Below, piece after piece: positions 47,551 through 55,942 of a DNA stretch of 64,000 nucleotides. This DNA comes from Variovorax sp. YR216 (GTDB taxonomy: Bacteria > Pseudomonadota > Gammaproteobacteria > Burkholderiales > Burkholderiaceae_C), in NCBI RefSeq assembly GCF_900107745.1, contig NZ_FNRO01000010.1:62001-126000 (forward strand), written 5' to 3'. The notes beneath the pieces were generated by a model. It was not told the origin of the DNA, ran no database searches, and saw only the letters and a program-made list of their open reading frames with translations. How positions within the stretch are numbered: the stretch's first letter is position 1; the number at the start of each line of letters is the position of its first letter. Both the position numbers and the translations under genes were made by a program.

Positions 47551-48282
47551 ATGCATTGCGCCCAGTGCGGTACGTTGAATGGACCCACGCTTGCACTCTG
47601 TTCGAGCTGCGGCATCGGCATCAGAAGAGAACCCACCGTTTGGCGCGGCAGCGGGCCGCGACCCAGCCTGCTGGGCACGCTCGACCACCCGCGCGAGACG
47701 CGCGAAGGCCTGCGGGAGCTCTACGCCGCGGCGGTCGGAACGAAGAACAGTGACCACTATCTCGCGAAGTTCGCGCTCTTCGATCACGAGCGCAGGACAT
47801 CGGCGGGCTGGCACTGGCCGGCTTTCTTCGTCACCTTCGCCTGGCTCGTCCACAGGAAGATGTGGGGCAAGGCAGCGCTCTACTTCCTGCTTCCCTACGT
47901 GGTGTTCGTGCCTGTGGTCCTGTTGGGCCCGACCATGCCCTTGGCGGTTGCGATCGGCTGCTTCGCGTATCTGCTGGGCATCTTCATCCTGCCGCCGCTT
48001 CTCGCCGACGCGACCTATTACCGGCATTGCGAGCGGGTGATCGAGCACGCGCGGGCGGTCAACCGCAGCCAGGAAGGGCAACTCGTCCTGGTTGCGCGCG
48101 AGGGCGGCACGAGCGGCATCGTGCCGTTCATCGTCGGTCTGGTCGCGATCGCGATGCTGGCGGGCACGGTGTCCGCCGTCGCGCTGCCGGCCTATCAGGA
48201 CTACACCGCGCGAATGAAGGCGAAGCAGGTGGCCATCGCCGGCGATCCTCAATCGGCTGGACGCGTCTCGACCGCTGACTAA
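47551..48282 (+). CDS. Zinc-ribbon plus DUF2628 membrane protein with pilin-like C-terminus
   Basis: A 243-residue protein. Residues 3-20 hold two CxxC pairs (CAQC and CSSC), a zinc-ribbon. A DUF2628-type segment follows (HERRTSAGWHWPAFFVTFAW), with hydrophobic helices LYFLLPYVVFVPVV and LAVAIGCFAYLLGIFILP. The C-terminal third has one more helix running into AVALPAYQDYTARMKAKQ, which closely matches the N-terminal helix of type IV pilins (usually AIALPAYQDYT). The pilin leader and the Gly-Phe cleavage site are missing. No function is known. Confidence 0.7.
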   Translation: MHCAQCGTLNGPTLALCSSCGIGIRREPTVWRGSGPRPSLLGTLDHPRETREGLRELYAAAVGTKNSDHYLAKFALFDHERRTSAGWHWPAFFVTFAWLVHRKMWGKAALYFLLPYVVFVPVVLLGPTMPLAVAIGCFAYLLGIFILPPLLADATYYRHCERVIEHARAVNRSQEGQLVLVAREGGTSGIVPFIVGLVAIAMLAGTVSAVALPAYQDYTARMKAKQVAIAGDPQSAGRVSTAD

Positions 48283-48324
48283 GATCGCGCTTCGAACGAC
48301 ACGCCCCCGGGCGAAGGAGCCGAA

Positions 48325-49092
48325 GTGAACGCAAAGCGATCCGTCTTTCTGGTGCTGGGGTCGATGCTGCTGTCCCTGTCCGCCGCGGCGGCGGGGATCG
48401 AAGGGCCGACCTGGCGCCTCACCAGCGTCCAGGGGCTGGATGCAAGCCTCCTTCCCACCGGCCCGCAGTCGGTCACGGCCAGGTTCGAAGGTGGGCGGGT
48501 TTCCGGCTTCTCGGGCTGCAACCGCTTCTTCGGCTCCTACACCCTGAAGCAGCCGGATCGCCTCGTGATCGGCCGCCTCGCCGGTTCGATGATGGCCTGC
48601 GGCGGCAACGCGATGAAGGTGGAGGGCGCGGTGCACAAGGCGATGGCCGGCACCTTCCGTCCCGTGCTGAGCGGCGACGGCCTCACGCTGCTGTCGACGC
48701 GCGGGGACGAACCGGTGATGACCTTCAAGGCCGAGCCGAAGCCCAGCCTGGTCGGCCTGCGCTCCAACGTGACCGGCTTCAACAACGGCAGGCAGGCGGT
48801 GGTCAGCCCGATGATCGACACCGCGATCTCGATGTCCTTCGGCGACGGCATCGTGAAGGGCTTCAGCGGGTGCAACACCTTCCGCGCCAGCTACACCGTG
48901 GACGGCAACCGCATCGCGGTCGGGGCGATCGCAACCACGCGCAGGACCTGCGCCGATGCAGTGATGCAGCAGGAGCAACAGTTCCTCGCCGCGCTCAAGT
49001 CGACGACCACCTGGGACTTCAGCGGCGCACTGCTGGACATGCATCGCCCCGACGGCGAGCGCACGGTGACGGGGACGCGCGAAGCCGGCTGA
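48325..49092 (+). CDS. Exported protein with two META (HslJ-like) domains
   Basis: A 255-residue protein. The GTG start at 48325 has AAGGAG 6 bp upstream and is followed by a signal peptide ending SAAAAG near residue 23. Two META domains follow, each with the hallmark G-F-S-G-C-N: VSGFSGCNRFFGSY (first) and VKGFSGCNTFRASY (second). HslJ is linked to novobiocin and heat-shock phenotypes in E. coli, and many META proteins have undefined envelope roles. It is downstream of the DUF2628 gene by 42 bp. Confidence 0.83.
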   Translation: MNAKRSVFLVLGSMLLSLSAAAAGIEGPTWRLTSVQGLDASLLPTGPQSVTARFEGGRVSGFSGCNRFFGSYTLKQPDRLVIGRLAGSMMACGGNAMKVEGAVHKAMAGTFRPVLSGDGLTLLSTRGDEPVMTFKAEPKPSLVGLRSNVTGFNNGRQAVVSPMIDTAISMSFGDGIVKGFSGCNTFRASYTVDGNRIAVGAIATTRRTCADAVMQQEQQFLAALKSTTTWDFSGALLDMHRPDGERTVTGTREAG

Positions 49093-49166
49093 CGGTCGAT
49101 CCCGCGGTCTCCCTCAGATGGTGGATGACGCACCGCGGCGCCTGTCTCCAAATCGCGGCTCGACCT

Positions 49167-49982
49167 ATGAATTCAAACGACGTCGCACATTTCTGGGAGG
49201 CCAATGCGGACGCCTGGACGCGTCTCGCCCGGCTGGGCGTGGATGTGTTCCGCGACATGCTGAACAGCCCGGCCTTCTTCGGCATGCTGCCGCCCGTGAC
49301 CGGCCTGGCGGGGCTCGACGTGGGCTGCGGCGAAGGGACCAACACGCGCCAGCTCGCGCGGCTCGGCGCGCGGATGTCGGCGGTCGACATTGCGCCGACC
49401 TTCGTGCGCAATGCGCGCGATGCCGAGGCGGCCGATCCGCTGGGCATCGAGTACCGCGTCGGCGACGGCATGGCGCTGCCCTTTGCCGCGCGCTCGTTCG
49501 ATTTCGTGACGGCCTTCATGTCGCTGATGGACATGCCGGACCCGGTGCGGGCCTTGCACGAAGCGAGCCGTGTCTTGCGGCCCGGCGGCTTCCTGCAGTT
49601 CTCGATTCTTCACCCGTGCTTCGCGCCCCCGCACCGCGAAGTGGTGCGCGACGCGAACGGCAGGGCGCGGGCGATCGAGATCGGCGGCTACTTCGAATCG
49701 ACGGAAGGCCGGGTGGACACCTGGTGGTTCTCGACGCTGAAGCCCGAGGAGCGCGACCGGATCGCGCCTTTCAGGACGCCCATCTTCCATCGCACGCTGA
49801 GCGAGTGGTTCGACATCGTGCTCGGCGCGGGGCTGCACATCGACAAGATCGCGGAGCCCACGGCGGGAACCGGTTCGAGACATGCGGACGCGGTGGTCGA
49901 CGACACGCGGATTGCGCCGCTGTCGCTGCACATCCGGGCAACCAAGCGCAGGGTGCGTCGCCGCAAGTCCACCATCGCTTGA
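49167..49982 (+). CDS. SAM-dependent methyltransferase (class I)
   Basis: A 271-residue protein. SAM-binding motif I is LAGLDVGCGEGTNTRQLA, motif II is MSAVDIAP, and LRPGGFLQFSILHPC is the post-motif typical of UbiE/BioC-like enzymes. The basic C-terminus (TKRRVRRRKSTIA) is unusual and could contact nucleic acid or membrane. The start at 49167 gives MNSNDVAHFWEANADAW, a standard opening for this group. The substrate is unknown and the neighbours give no pathway hint. Confidence 0.78.
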   Translation: MNSNDVAHFWEANADAWTRLARLGVDVFRDMLNSPAFFGMLPPVTGLAGLDVGCGEGTNTRQLARLGARMSAVDIAPTFVRNARDAEAADPLGIEYRVGDGMALPFAARSFDFVTAFMSLMDMPDPVRALHEASRVLRPGGFLQFSILHPCFAPPHREVVRDANGRARAIEIGGYFESTEGRVDTWWFSTLKPEERDRIAPFRTPIFHRTLSEWFDIVLGAGLHIDKIAEPTAGTGSRHADAVVDDTRIAPLSLHIRATKRRVRRRKSTIA

Positions 49983-50208
49983 CAGGCGGGTGCGGCACCA
50001 GCGCGGCCGAGACGGGGAGCGCGGCGCCCTCGTGCGTCAAGCCCGCTGCCTGCGCCTGCATGTAGAACCTTGGCACTCTGCTGCAGCGCTCCATGTCCCG
50101 GACGCTGCGGGATTCCACCAAGGTTGCGCTCGCACACACGCGGCGCATACTGGCGGCAGACCCGCGAAGCCTTCCCCCGGGGCAACGGGCGGCATCCAGG
50201 AGACCGCA

Positions 50209-52038
50209 TTGCAGCGAACCAACATTGCCAACCCGGCCTATTTCCACAAGGTCGTCGATTGCCAGTACGCCTGTCCCGCGCACACCCCCGTCCCCGAATA
50301 CATACGGTTGATCGCGCAGCGCCGCTATGACGACGCCTACATGATCAACTGGGCCTCCAACGTCTTCCCCGGCATCCTCGGCCGGACCTGCGACAGGCCC
50401 TGCGAGCCCGCATGCCGACGGGGGCGGGTGGAGGAAAGCAATTCGAAAGACCCCGAGCCGGTGGCCATCTGCCGGCTCAAGCGCGTGACGGCCGACATGA
50501 AGAACGACGTGCGCGCGCGCATGCCGAAGGTCGAGCCGAGCAATGGCAAGCGCATCGCCTGCGTGGGCGCGGGACCGGCCTCGCTGACCGTCGCGCGCGA
50601 CCTCGCGCCGCTGGGCTACGAGGTCACGGTGTTCGATGGCGAAGCCAAGGCGGGCGGCTTCATCCGCACCCAGATCCCGCGCTTCCGCTTGCCAGAATCG
50701 GTGATCGACGAGGAGACGGGCTACATCCTCGACCTCGGCGTGACCTTCCGCGCCGGCGAGCGCATCGATTCGATGAAGGCGCTCGCGGCCCAGGGCTGGG
50801 ACGCGATCTTCGTCGGCTGCGGCGCACCGCGCGGGCGTGACCTCGACGTGCCCGGGCGCAAGGAAGCGGCCGAACGCATCCACATCGGCATCGACTGGCT
50901 GGCCTCCGTGTCGTTCGGCCACGTCACGACCATCGGCAAGCGGGTGATCGTGCTCGGCGGCGGCAACACCGCGATGGACTGCTGCCGTTCGGCGCGCCGG
51001 CTCGGTGGCACCGACGTGAAGGTCATCGTGCGCAGCGGCTTCGAGGAGATGAAGGCGTCGCCGTGGGAGAAGGAAGACGCGCAGCACGAGGGCATCCCGA
51101 TCATCAACTACCACGTGCCGAAGGAATTCGTGCACGAAGACGGCAGGCTCACCGGCATGCGCTTCGAGATCGTGCGCGCCGAGTATGACGACCAGGGCAA
51201 CCGCAAGCTGGTTCCGACCGGCCAGCCCGATGCCTTCTTCGAGTGCGACGAAGTGCTGGTGGCGGTGGGGCAGGAGAACGCCTTCCCGTGGATCGAACGC
51301 GACTGCGGCATCGAGTTCGACAAGTGGGGCCTGCCCAGGCTCGAGAAGAGCAGCTTCCAGTCGACGCTGCCGAACGTCTTCTTCGGCGGCGATGCGGCCT
51401 TTGGTCCGAAGAACATCATCGAGGCGGTGGCGCATGGGCACGAGGCGGCGGTGTCGATCGACAAGCTGCTGCACGGTGAGCCGGTGACGCATCGACCCGC
51501 GCCGATGACCAATCTGATCTCGCAGAAGATGGGCATCCACGAGTGGAGCTACGACAACGACACCTCGAACGACCTGCGCTACAAGGTCCCGTGGGAAAAG
51601 GCGGAGAAGGCGCTCGCGAGCATCCGCGTGGAGGTCGAGCTTGGCTTCGACGCGGCCACCGCGTTCAAGGAAGCGCAGCGCTGCCTCAACTGCGACGTGC
51701 AGACCGTGTTCACCGAGACCGCGTGCATCGAGTGCGATGCCTGCGTGGACATCTGCCCGATGGACTGCATCACCTTCACCACCAACGGCGACGAGGCCGA
51801 GTTGCGTGAGCGGCTGAAGGCGCCGGCACTCAACCTTGCGCAGGACCTGTATGTGTCCGGCGGCCTGAAGACCGGCCGCGTGATGGTCAAGGACGAGGAC
51901 GTCTGCCTGCACTGCGGCCTGTGCGCCGAACGTTGCCCGACGGGTGCCTGGGACATGCAGAAGTTCCTCCTGAAGACCACGCCCGCAGGCCCGAAGGCGC
52001 GTGAGAAGCGCGCTACGCCTGAGGGGGTAGCCGCATGA
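50209..52038 (+). CDS. korC: GltD-like flavoprotein with ferredoxin domains, electron-transfer subunit of the 2-oxoacid oxidoreductase
   Basis: A 609-residue fusion. Residues 18-69 hold a GltD-type Fe-S domain (Cys18, 22, 61, 65, 69). A tandem nucleotide-binding flavoprotein follows (CVGAGPASLTVARD and VIVLGGGNTAMDC). The C-terminus has two 4Fe-4S ferredoxin motifs, CIECDACVDICP (from 506) and CLHCGLCAERCP (from 566). The start is a TTG at 50209, chosen because AGGAG lies 6 bp before it and homologous sequence begins just after. It overlaps korA by 4 bp. It matches the NAD(P)-linking subunit known from the Azoarcus 2-oxoglutarate:NADP+ oxidoreductase. Confidence 0.83.
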   Translation: MQRTNIANPAYFHKVVDCQYACPAHTPVPEYIRLIAQRRYDDAYMINWASNVFPGILGRTCDRPCEPACRRGRVEESNSKDPEPVAICRLKRVTADMKNDVRARMPKVEPSNGKRIACVGAGPASLTVARDLAPLGYEVTVFDGEAKAGGFIRTQIPRFRLPESVIDEETGYILDLGVTFRAGERIDSMKALAAQGWDAIFVGCGAPRGRDLDVPGRKEAAERIHIGIDWLASVSFGHVTTIGKRVIVLGGGNTAMDCCRSARRLGGTDVKVIVRSGFEEMKASPWEKEDAQHEGIPIINYHVPKEFVHEDGRLTGMRFEIVRAEYDDQGNRKLVPTGQPDAFFECDEVLVAVGQENAFPWIERDCGIEFDKWGLPRLEKSSFQSTLPNVFFGGDAAFGPKNIIEAVAHGHEAAVSIDKLLHGEPVTHRPAPMTNLISQKMGIHEWSYDNDTSNDLRYKVPWEKAEKALASIRVEVELGFDAATAFKEAQRCLNCDVQTVFTETACIECDACVDICPMDCITFTTNGDEAELRERLKAPALNLAQDLYVSGGLKTGRVMVKDEDVCLHCGLCAERCPTGAWDMQKFLLKTTPAGPKAREKRATPEGVAA

Positions 52039-53879
52039 GCGCAACGCTTCCGCCCAAGGGCATCGTGCGGCAGATCGAGGCCGTCAACGACTTCGTCATC
52101 AAGTTCGCCAACGTCAATGGCTCGGGCTCGGCGTCGGCCAACGAGCTGTTCGCCAAGGCCATCCTGCGCATGGGCGTGCCGGTGAGCCCGCGCAACATCT
52201 TCCCGAGCAACATCCAGGGCCTGCCGACCTGGTACGAGGTGCGTGTGACCGAGGGGGGCCACCTGGGCAGGCGCGGCGGCACCGACATGATGGTCGCGAT
52301 GAATCCGCAGACCTGGGACGCCGACGTGGCCGAACTGGCGCCCGGCGGCTACTTGTTCTACGACAGCACGCGCGCGCTGCCGCCTTCGAAGTTCCGCGAC
52401 GACATCCGCGTCATCGGCATGCCGCTGACCGAGATCTGCAATGTGGTCTACCAGGACCCGCGGCAGCGGCAGCTCTTCAAGAACATCGTCTACGTGGGCG
52501 CGCTTGCGGTGCTGCTGGGCATCGAGCCCGAAGTGGTCGAGAAGCTCTTCGGCGAGCAGTACAAGGGCAAGGAGCGCTTGCTCGCCTCCAACGTGCAGGC
52601 CCTGCACCTGGGATGCGACTTCGCGCGCGAGCACCTGCGCGAGCCGGTCGGGCTCAAGGTGCGGCGCGCGGACAAGGTGGGCGACCGCATCTTCGTGGAC
52701 GGCAACAGCGCCGCCGCGCTGGGCTGCGTGTACGGCGGCGCGACAGTGGCGGCGTGGTATCCGATCACGCCTTCGTCGTCGGTGGCGGAGGCCTTCCAGA
52801 AGTACTGCTCGAAGTTCCGCGTCGATGCCGCGACCGGCCAGCAGCGTTTCGCGATCGTGCAGGCGGAGGACGAGATCGCTTCGATCGGCATGGTGGTCGG
52901 CGCGGGCTGGAACGGCGCGCGCGCCTTCACCGCGACCTCGGGGCCGGGCATTTCGCTGATGAGCGAGTTCATCGGCCTTGCGTATTTCGCGGAGATCCCG
53001 GTCACGCTCATCAACGTGCAGCGCGGCGGCCCGTCGACCGGCATGCCGACGCGCACGCAGCAGGCCGACATCCTCGCGTGCGCCTATGCCTCGCATGGCG
53101 ACACCAAGCATGTGCTGCTGTTCCCCGAGGATCCGCACGAGTGCTTCGAGCATGCGGCGGCCGCGCTCGACCTGGCGGACCGGCTGCAGACGCCGGTGTT
53201 CGTGATGACCGATCTCGACATCGGCATGAACCAGCGCCTGTGCGCGCCCTTCGCCTGGGACGACAGCCGCGCCTATGACCGCGGCAAGGTGATGACCGCC
53301 GAAGAGCTGGAAGCCGGCCGCGACTTCGGCCGCTACAAGGACGTGGACGGCGATGGCATCCCGTGGCGCACGCTGCCCGGCACGCATCCGACCAAGGGCA
53401 GCTACTTCACGCGCGGCACCACACGCGATGCGTACGCGCGCTATTCCGAGCGAGGTCCGGACTACATCTACAACATGGAACGGCTGCTGCGGAAGTTCAA
53501 GACCGCCGCCTCGCTGGTGCCTCAGCCGGTGGTGCGGCTGGCGGCCGAGAAGACGCCGCTCGGCGTGATCTATTTCGGCTCGACCAGCCCGGCCATGCAC
53601 GAGGCGCTCGAGTCCCTGCAGGGGCGGGGCATTCATCTCGACGCGATGCGGCTGCGAGCATTTCCGTTTCCGGACAGCGTCGCGCGGTTCCTCTCGCAGC
53701 ACGAGCGGGTGTTCGTGGTCGAGCAGAACCGCGACGCGCAGATGCACAGCCTGCTGGTCAACGAGCTCGACGTCGATCCGGCGCGGCTGGTGCGCGTGCT
53801 GCATTTCGACGGCACGCCGATCACGGCGCGGTTCATCACCGACACCATTTCCAAGCGCGTGAACCAGGAGCGTGCATGA
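52035..53879 (+). CDS. korA: 2-oxoacid:acceptor oxidoreductase, fused gamma-alpha subunit
   Basis: A 614-residue protein. An N-terminal gamma domain (GSGSASANELFAKAILRMG) is fused to the pyrimidine-binding alpha domain with GATVAAWYPITPSSSVAEAF and a C-terminal transketolase-like domain (FFVVEQNRDAQ-like VFVVEQNRDAQMHSLL). This is the KorA architecture for 2-oxoglutarate:ferredoxin oxidoreductases, which oxidatively decarboxylate 2-oxoglutarate to succinyl-CoA. It is coupled to korC and korB by ATGA overlaps on both sides. A different 2-oxoacid substrate cannot be excluded. Confidence 0.88.
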   Translation: MSATLPPKGIVRQIEAVNDFVIKFANVNGSGSASANELFAKAILRMGVPVSPRNIFPSNIQGLPTWYEVRVTEGGHLGRRGGTDMMVAMNPQTWDADVAELAPGGYLFYDSTRALPPSKFRDDIRVIGMPLTEICNVVYQDPRQRQLFKNIVYVGALAVLLGIEPEVVEKLFGEQYKGKERLLASNVQALHLGCDFAREHLREPVGLKVRRADKVGDRIFVDGNSAAALGCVYGGATVAAWYPITPSSSVAEAFQKYCSKFRVDAATGQQRFAIVQAEDEIASIGMVVGAGWNGARAFTATSGPGISLMSEFIGLAYFAEIPVTLINVQRGGPSTGMPTRTQQADILACAYASHGDTKHVLLFPEDPHECFEHAAAALDLADRLQTPVFVMTDLDIGMNQRLCAPFAWDDSRAYDRGKVMTAEELEAGRDFGRYKDVDGDGIPWRTLPGTHPTKGSYFTRGTTRDAYARYSERGPDYIYNMERLLRKFKTAASLVPQPVVRLAAEKTPLGVIYFGSTSPAMHEALESLQGRGIHLDAMRLRAFPFPDSVARFLSQHERVFVVEQNRDAQMHSLLVNELDVDPARLVRVLHFDGTPITARFITDTISKRVNQERA

Positions 53880-54931
53880 CCTACATCGCCAAGCCGCGGA
53901 TGCACCATCCGACCCTTGCCACCAACAAGGTGGGCTACACGCGGCGTGACTACGAAGGAAAGATCTCCACGCTGTGCGCGGGCTGCGGGCACGATTCGAT
54001 CTCGGCGTCGATCATCGAGGCCTGCTGGGAGCTGGACATCGAGCCGCATCGCGTCGCGAAGCTCTCGGGCATCGGCTGCAGCTCGAAGACGCCGGACTAC
54101 TTCCTCGGTGCCTCGCACGGCTTCAACACGGTGCACGGGCGCATGCCCAGCGTGCTGACCGGTGCCAACCTCGCCAATCGCGACCTGTTGTACCTCGGCG
54201 TGTCGGGCGACGGGGATTCGGCCTCCATCGGGCTCGGCCAGTTCGCGCATGCCATGCGGCGCGGGGTGCGCATGGCCTACATCGTCGAGAACAACGGGGT
54301 CTACGGGCTCACCAAGGGCCAGTTCTCCGCCACCGCCGACCAGGGCTCGAAGAGCAAGAAGGGCGTGGTCAACACCGACAGCCCGGTGGATCTGGCGGCG
54401 ATGGCGCTGCAGCTCGGCGCGACCTACGTGGGGCGCGGCTTCTCGGGCAACAAGGCGCAGCTCGTGCCGCTGATCAAGGGCGCGATCAGCCACAGCGGCG
54501 CGGCGTTCATCGATGTCATCAGCCCCTGCGTGGCCTTCAACAACCATCCGGGCAGCACCAAGAGCTACGACTATGTGCGCGAGCACAACGAGGCGGTCAG
54601 CCGCATCGACTTCATCGGCACGCATGACGAGATCAAGGTGGACATGGCGCCGGGCGAGGTGATGGACGTGCGCCAGCACGACGGCACGCTGCTGCGCCTG
54701 CGCAGCCTGCATCCGGACTACAACCCGGCCGACCGCTACGCCGCGATGGCGCACATGCAGAAGCACCAGGAGATGGGCGAGATCGTGACCGGGCTGCTGT
54801 ACGTCGATCCTCTCGCGACCGACCTGCACACGGCGCTCAACACCGTCGAGCGCCCGCTCAATACGCTCGGCCCCGCCGAGCTGTGCCCCGGCGCGCAGGC
54901 GCTGGAGCGGCTCAACGCCACCTTGCGTTAA
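53876..54931 (+). CDS. korB: 2-oxoacid:acceptor oxidoreductase, beta (TPP-binding) subunit
   Basis: A 351-residue protein. The thiamine-diphosphate motif runs from SGDGDSASIGLGQFAHAM to VENNGVYGL, i.e. GDG then NN with normal spacing. Fe-S cysteines occur in TLCAGCGHDS and GIGCSSK. The region YDYVREHNEAVSRIDFI is typical of 2-oxoglutarate oxidoreductase beta subunits. Its start overlaps the korA stop by 4 bp. Together the three genes form one operon whose product would reduce ferredoxin or NADP while making an acyl-CoA. Confidence 0.9.
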   Translation: MTYIAKPRMHHPTLATNKVGYTRRDYEGKISTLCAGCGHDSISASIIEACWELDIEPHRVAKLSGIGCSSKTPDYFLGASHGFNTVHGRMPSVLTGANLANRDLLYLGVSGDGDSASIGLGQFAHAMRRGVRMAYIVENNGVYGLTKGQFSATADQGSKSKKGVVNTDSPVDLAAMALQLGATYVGRGFSGNKAQLVPLIKGAISHSGAAFIDVISPCVAFNNHPGSTKSYDYVREHNEAVSRIDFIGTHDEIKVDMAPGEVMDVRQHDGTLLRLRSLHPDYNPADRYAAMAHMQKHQEMGEIVTGLLYVDPLATDLHTALNTVERPLNTLGPAELCPGAQALERLNATLR

Positions 54932-54980
54932 GCGGGCGTCGGTCGCAACATAGCGTGCTTCCCAACGGAGGGGGCGGTCC

Positions 54981-55418
54981 ATGGCAGAACGTACGGTTTT
55001 CCAGTCCATCTCGCGCAAGCACGTGACCAGCCTGGCGCCGACGGCCACGGTGCGCGACGCCGCCTGCGTGATGACGCGGGCCAACTGCGGCAGCGTGCTT
55101 GTCATGGAGCCGCCCGACAGCATTCTGGGCATTCTCACGGAGCGCGATCTGATGACCCGCGTGCTCGCGCGCGGACTCGATCCGGACGCCACCAGCGTGC
55201 GCGCGGTCATGACACCCAATCCGATCTGTGTCACACCGGAAACATTGGTGTCCGATGCTGTCGTGCTGATGCTCGAACGCGGTTTCCGTCACCTGCCGTT
55301 GGTGTCAGGAACGAAGGTGCTCGGCGTGTTCTCCGTGCGCGATGCGCTGCCGCGCGAAATTGGTGCGGCGTTGAGCCAGACCGAGTTCAACGAGCAGGTG
55401 AACGACGTGCTGGGCTGA
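54981..55418 (+). CDS. Two-CBS-domain protein
   Basis: A 145-residue protein made only of a tandem CBS pair. The first covers about residues 8-66 (VRDAACVMTRANCGSVLVME, ILTERDLMTRVLARGLD) and the second about 75-130 (MTPNPICVTPETLVSDAVVL, GFRHLPLVSG). CBS pairs bind adenine nucleotides and regulate partner proteins. It follows korB by 49 bp on the same strand and might respond to energy state, but that link is only positional. Confidence 0.85.
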   Translation: MAERTVFQSISRKHVTSLAPTATVRDAACVMTRANCGSVLVMEPPDSILGILTERDLMTRVLARGLDPDATSVRAVMTPNPICVTPETLVSDAVVLMLERGFRHLPLVSGTKVLGVFSVRDALPREIGAALSQTEFNEQVNDVLG

Positions 55419-55437
55419 GCCCGGGCGCATCCGCTCC

Positions 55438-55453
55438 GGCCGCCTTCGCGGCC
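55438..55453 (+). terminator. Hairpin after the CBS gene
   Basis: GGCCGC and GCGGCC form a perfect 6-bp stem with a CTTC loop, 20 bp after the stop codon at 55418. There is no T-run after it, so it may be a weak or Rho-assisted terminator. Confidence 0.35.
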
Positions 55454-55492
55454 CTCCCGATCTCCCGAAATAGACGTTCGTTCCGTCCGGAA

Positions 55493-55510
55493 AGGGGCGT
55501 GCGCGCCCCT
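55493..55510. terminator. Second GC hairpin downstream of the CBS gene
   Basis: AGGGGCG (55493-55499) and CGCCCCT (55504-55510) form a perfect 7-bp stem with a TGCG tetraloop. A T-run (TTTTTT) appears only about 25 bp later. It may be a terminator or simply a stable hairpin in the gap. Confidence 0.3.
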
Positions 55511-55643
55511 GGATTCAGGGTTTCTACCGGCAATTTTTTGGATCGCCCGACCCTAAAAACGGTGCTTTGCGGGAACGCCTGCACCTCCTAAATTTCGGTC
55601 ACGCCACACGGCAGACGACCCGAATCCACAAACCAGGAACCCC

Positions 55644-55850
55644 GTCACGAACCACTCTTGCGACCCCGCACGCCGCCGCCTGCTCAAGACCTCGATTGCC
55701 GCTGGCGGCCTGGCGGCCGGGGGCTTTCTCTCGATCGACGCGCTGGCCCACGGCAAGACGCGCATCAACATGCAGTTCGGCTGGATTCCGAGCGTGAACC
55801 AGGTCGGCGAGATCGTCGCGAAGCGCCTGGGCTTCTACGAGCAGGAGGGC
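55644..55850 (+). pseudogene. Truncated ABC-transporter substrate-binding protein (nitrate/sulfonate/taurine type)
   Basis: In one frame the sequence reads ARRRLLKTSIAAGGLAAGGF, then LSIDALAHGKTRINMQFGWI and PSVNQVGEIVAKRLGFYEQE. This is a twin-arginine-like leader and the first 30 or so mature residues of a periplasmic binding protein of the SsuA/TauA/NMT1 group. Similarity stops at about 55850, where a hairpin-rich repeat begins. The expected start lies behind AGGA, but the codon there is GTC (55644-55646), as if a GTG had mutated. No remaining part of the gene, nor permease or ATPase genes, is seen. I read it as a decayed fragment. Confidence 0.6.
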
Positions 55851-55900
55851 CCCTCCGGGGGGCAACCCCGGCGGCCCGGCCAAGCCGGTTCCGCGGGGTT
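55848..55900. repeat. Hairpin-rich repeat-like element at the truncation point
   Basis: Two hairpins lie side by side: GCCCC-TCC-GGGG just after 55848, and a longer nested one from 55864 to 55900. The latter has an outer stem AACCCCG/CGGGGTT and an inner stem CCGGC-CAA-GCCGG. The block separates the broken binding-protein gene from the 3' end of the toxin gene, and could act as a terminator for it. It looks like the short palindromic repeats scattered in related genomes, but only one copy is in this window, so repeat status is inferred. Confidence 0.45.
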
Positions 55901-55942
55901 CCTGGTCTTGGGTGTGCCGGTTCATGTGCCGCGCCTCGCGCG

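Noticed and set aside
50066-50125. Inverted repeat AACCTTGG ... CCAAGGTT before the korC start
   Set aside because: The arms are only 8 bp and 44 bp apart. In a 226-bp gap this can occur by chance, and no regulator gene lies nearby.
49771-53804. Two long minus-strand frames opposite the 2-oxoacid oxidoreductase operon
   Set aside because: The operon genes overlap by ATGA and have cofactor motifs; the antisense products are compositionally biased shadows.
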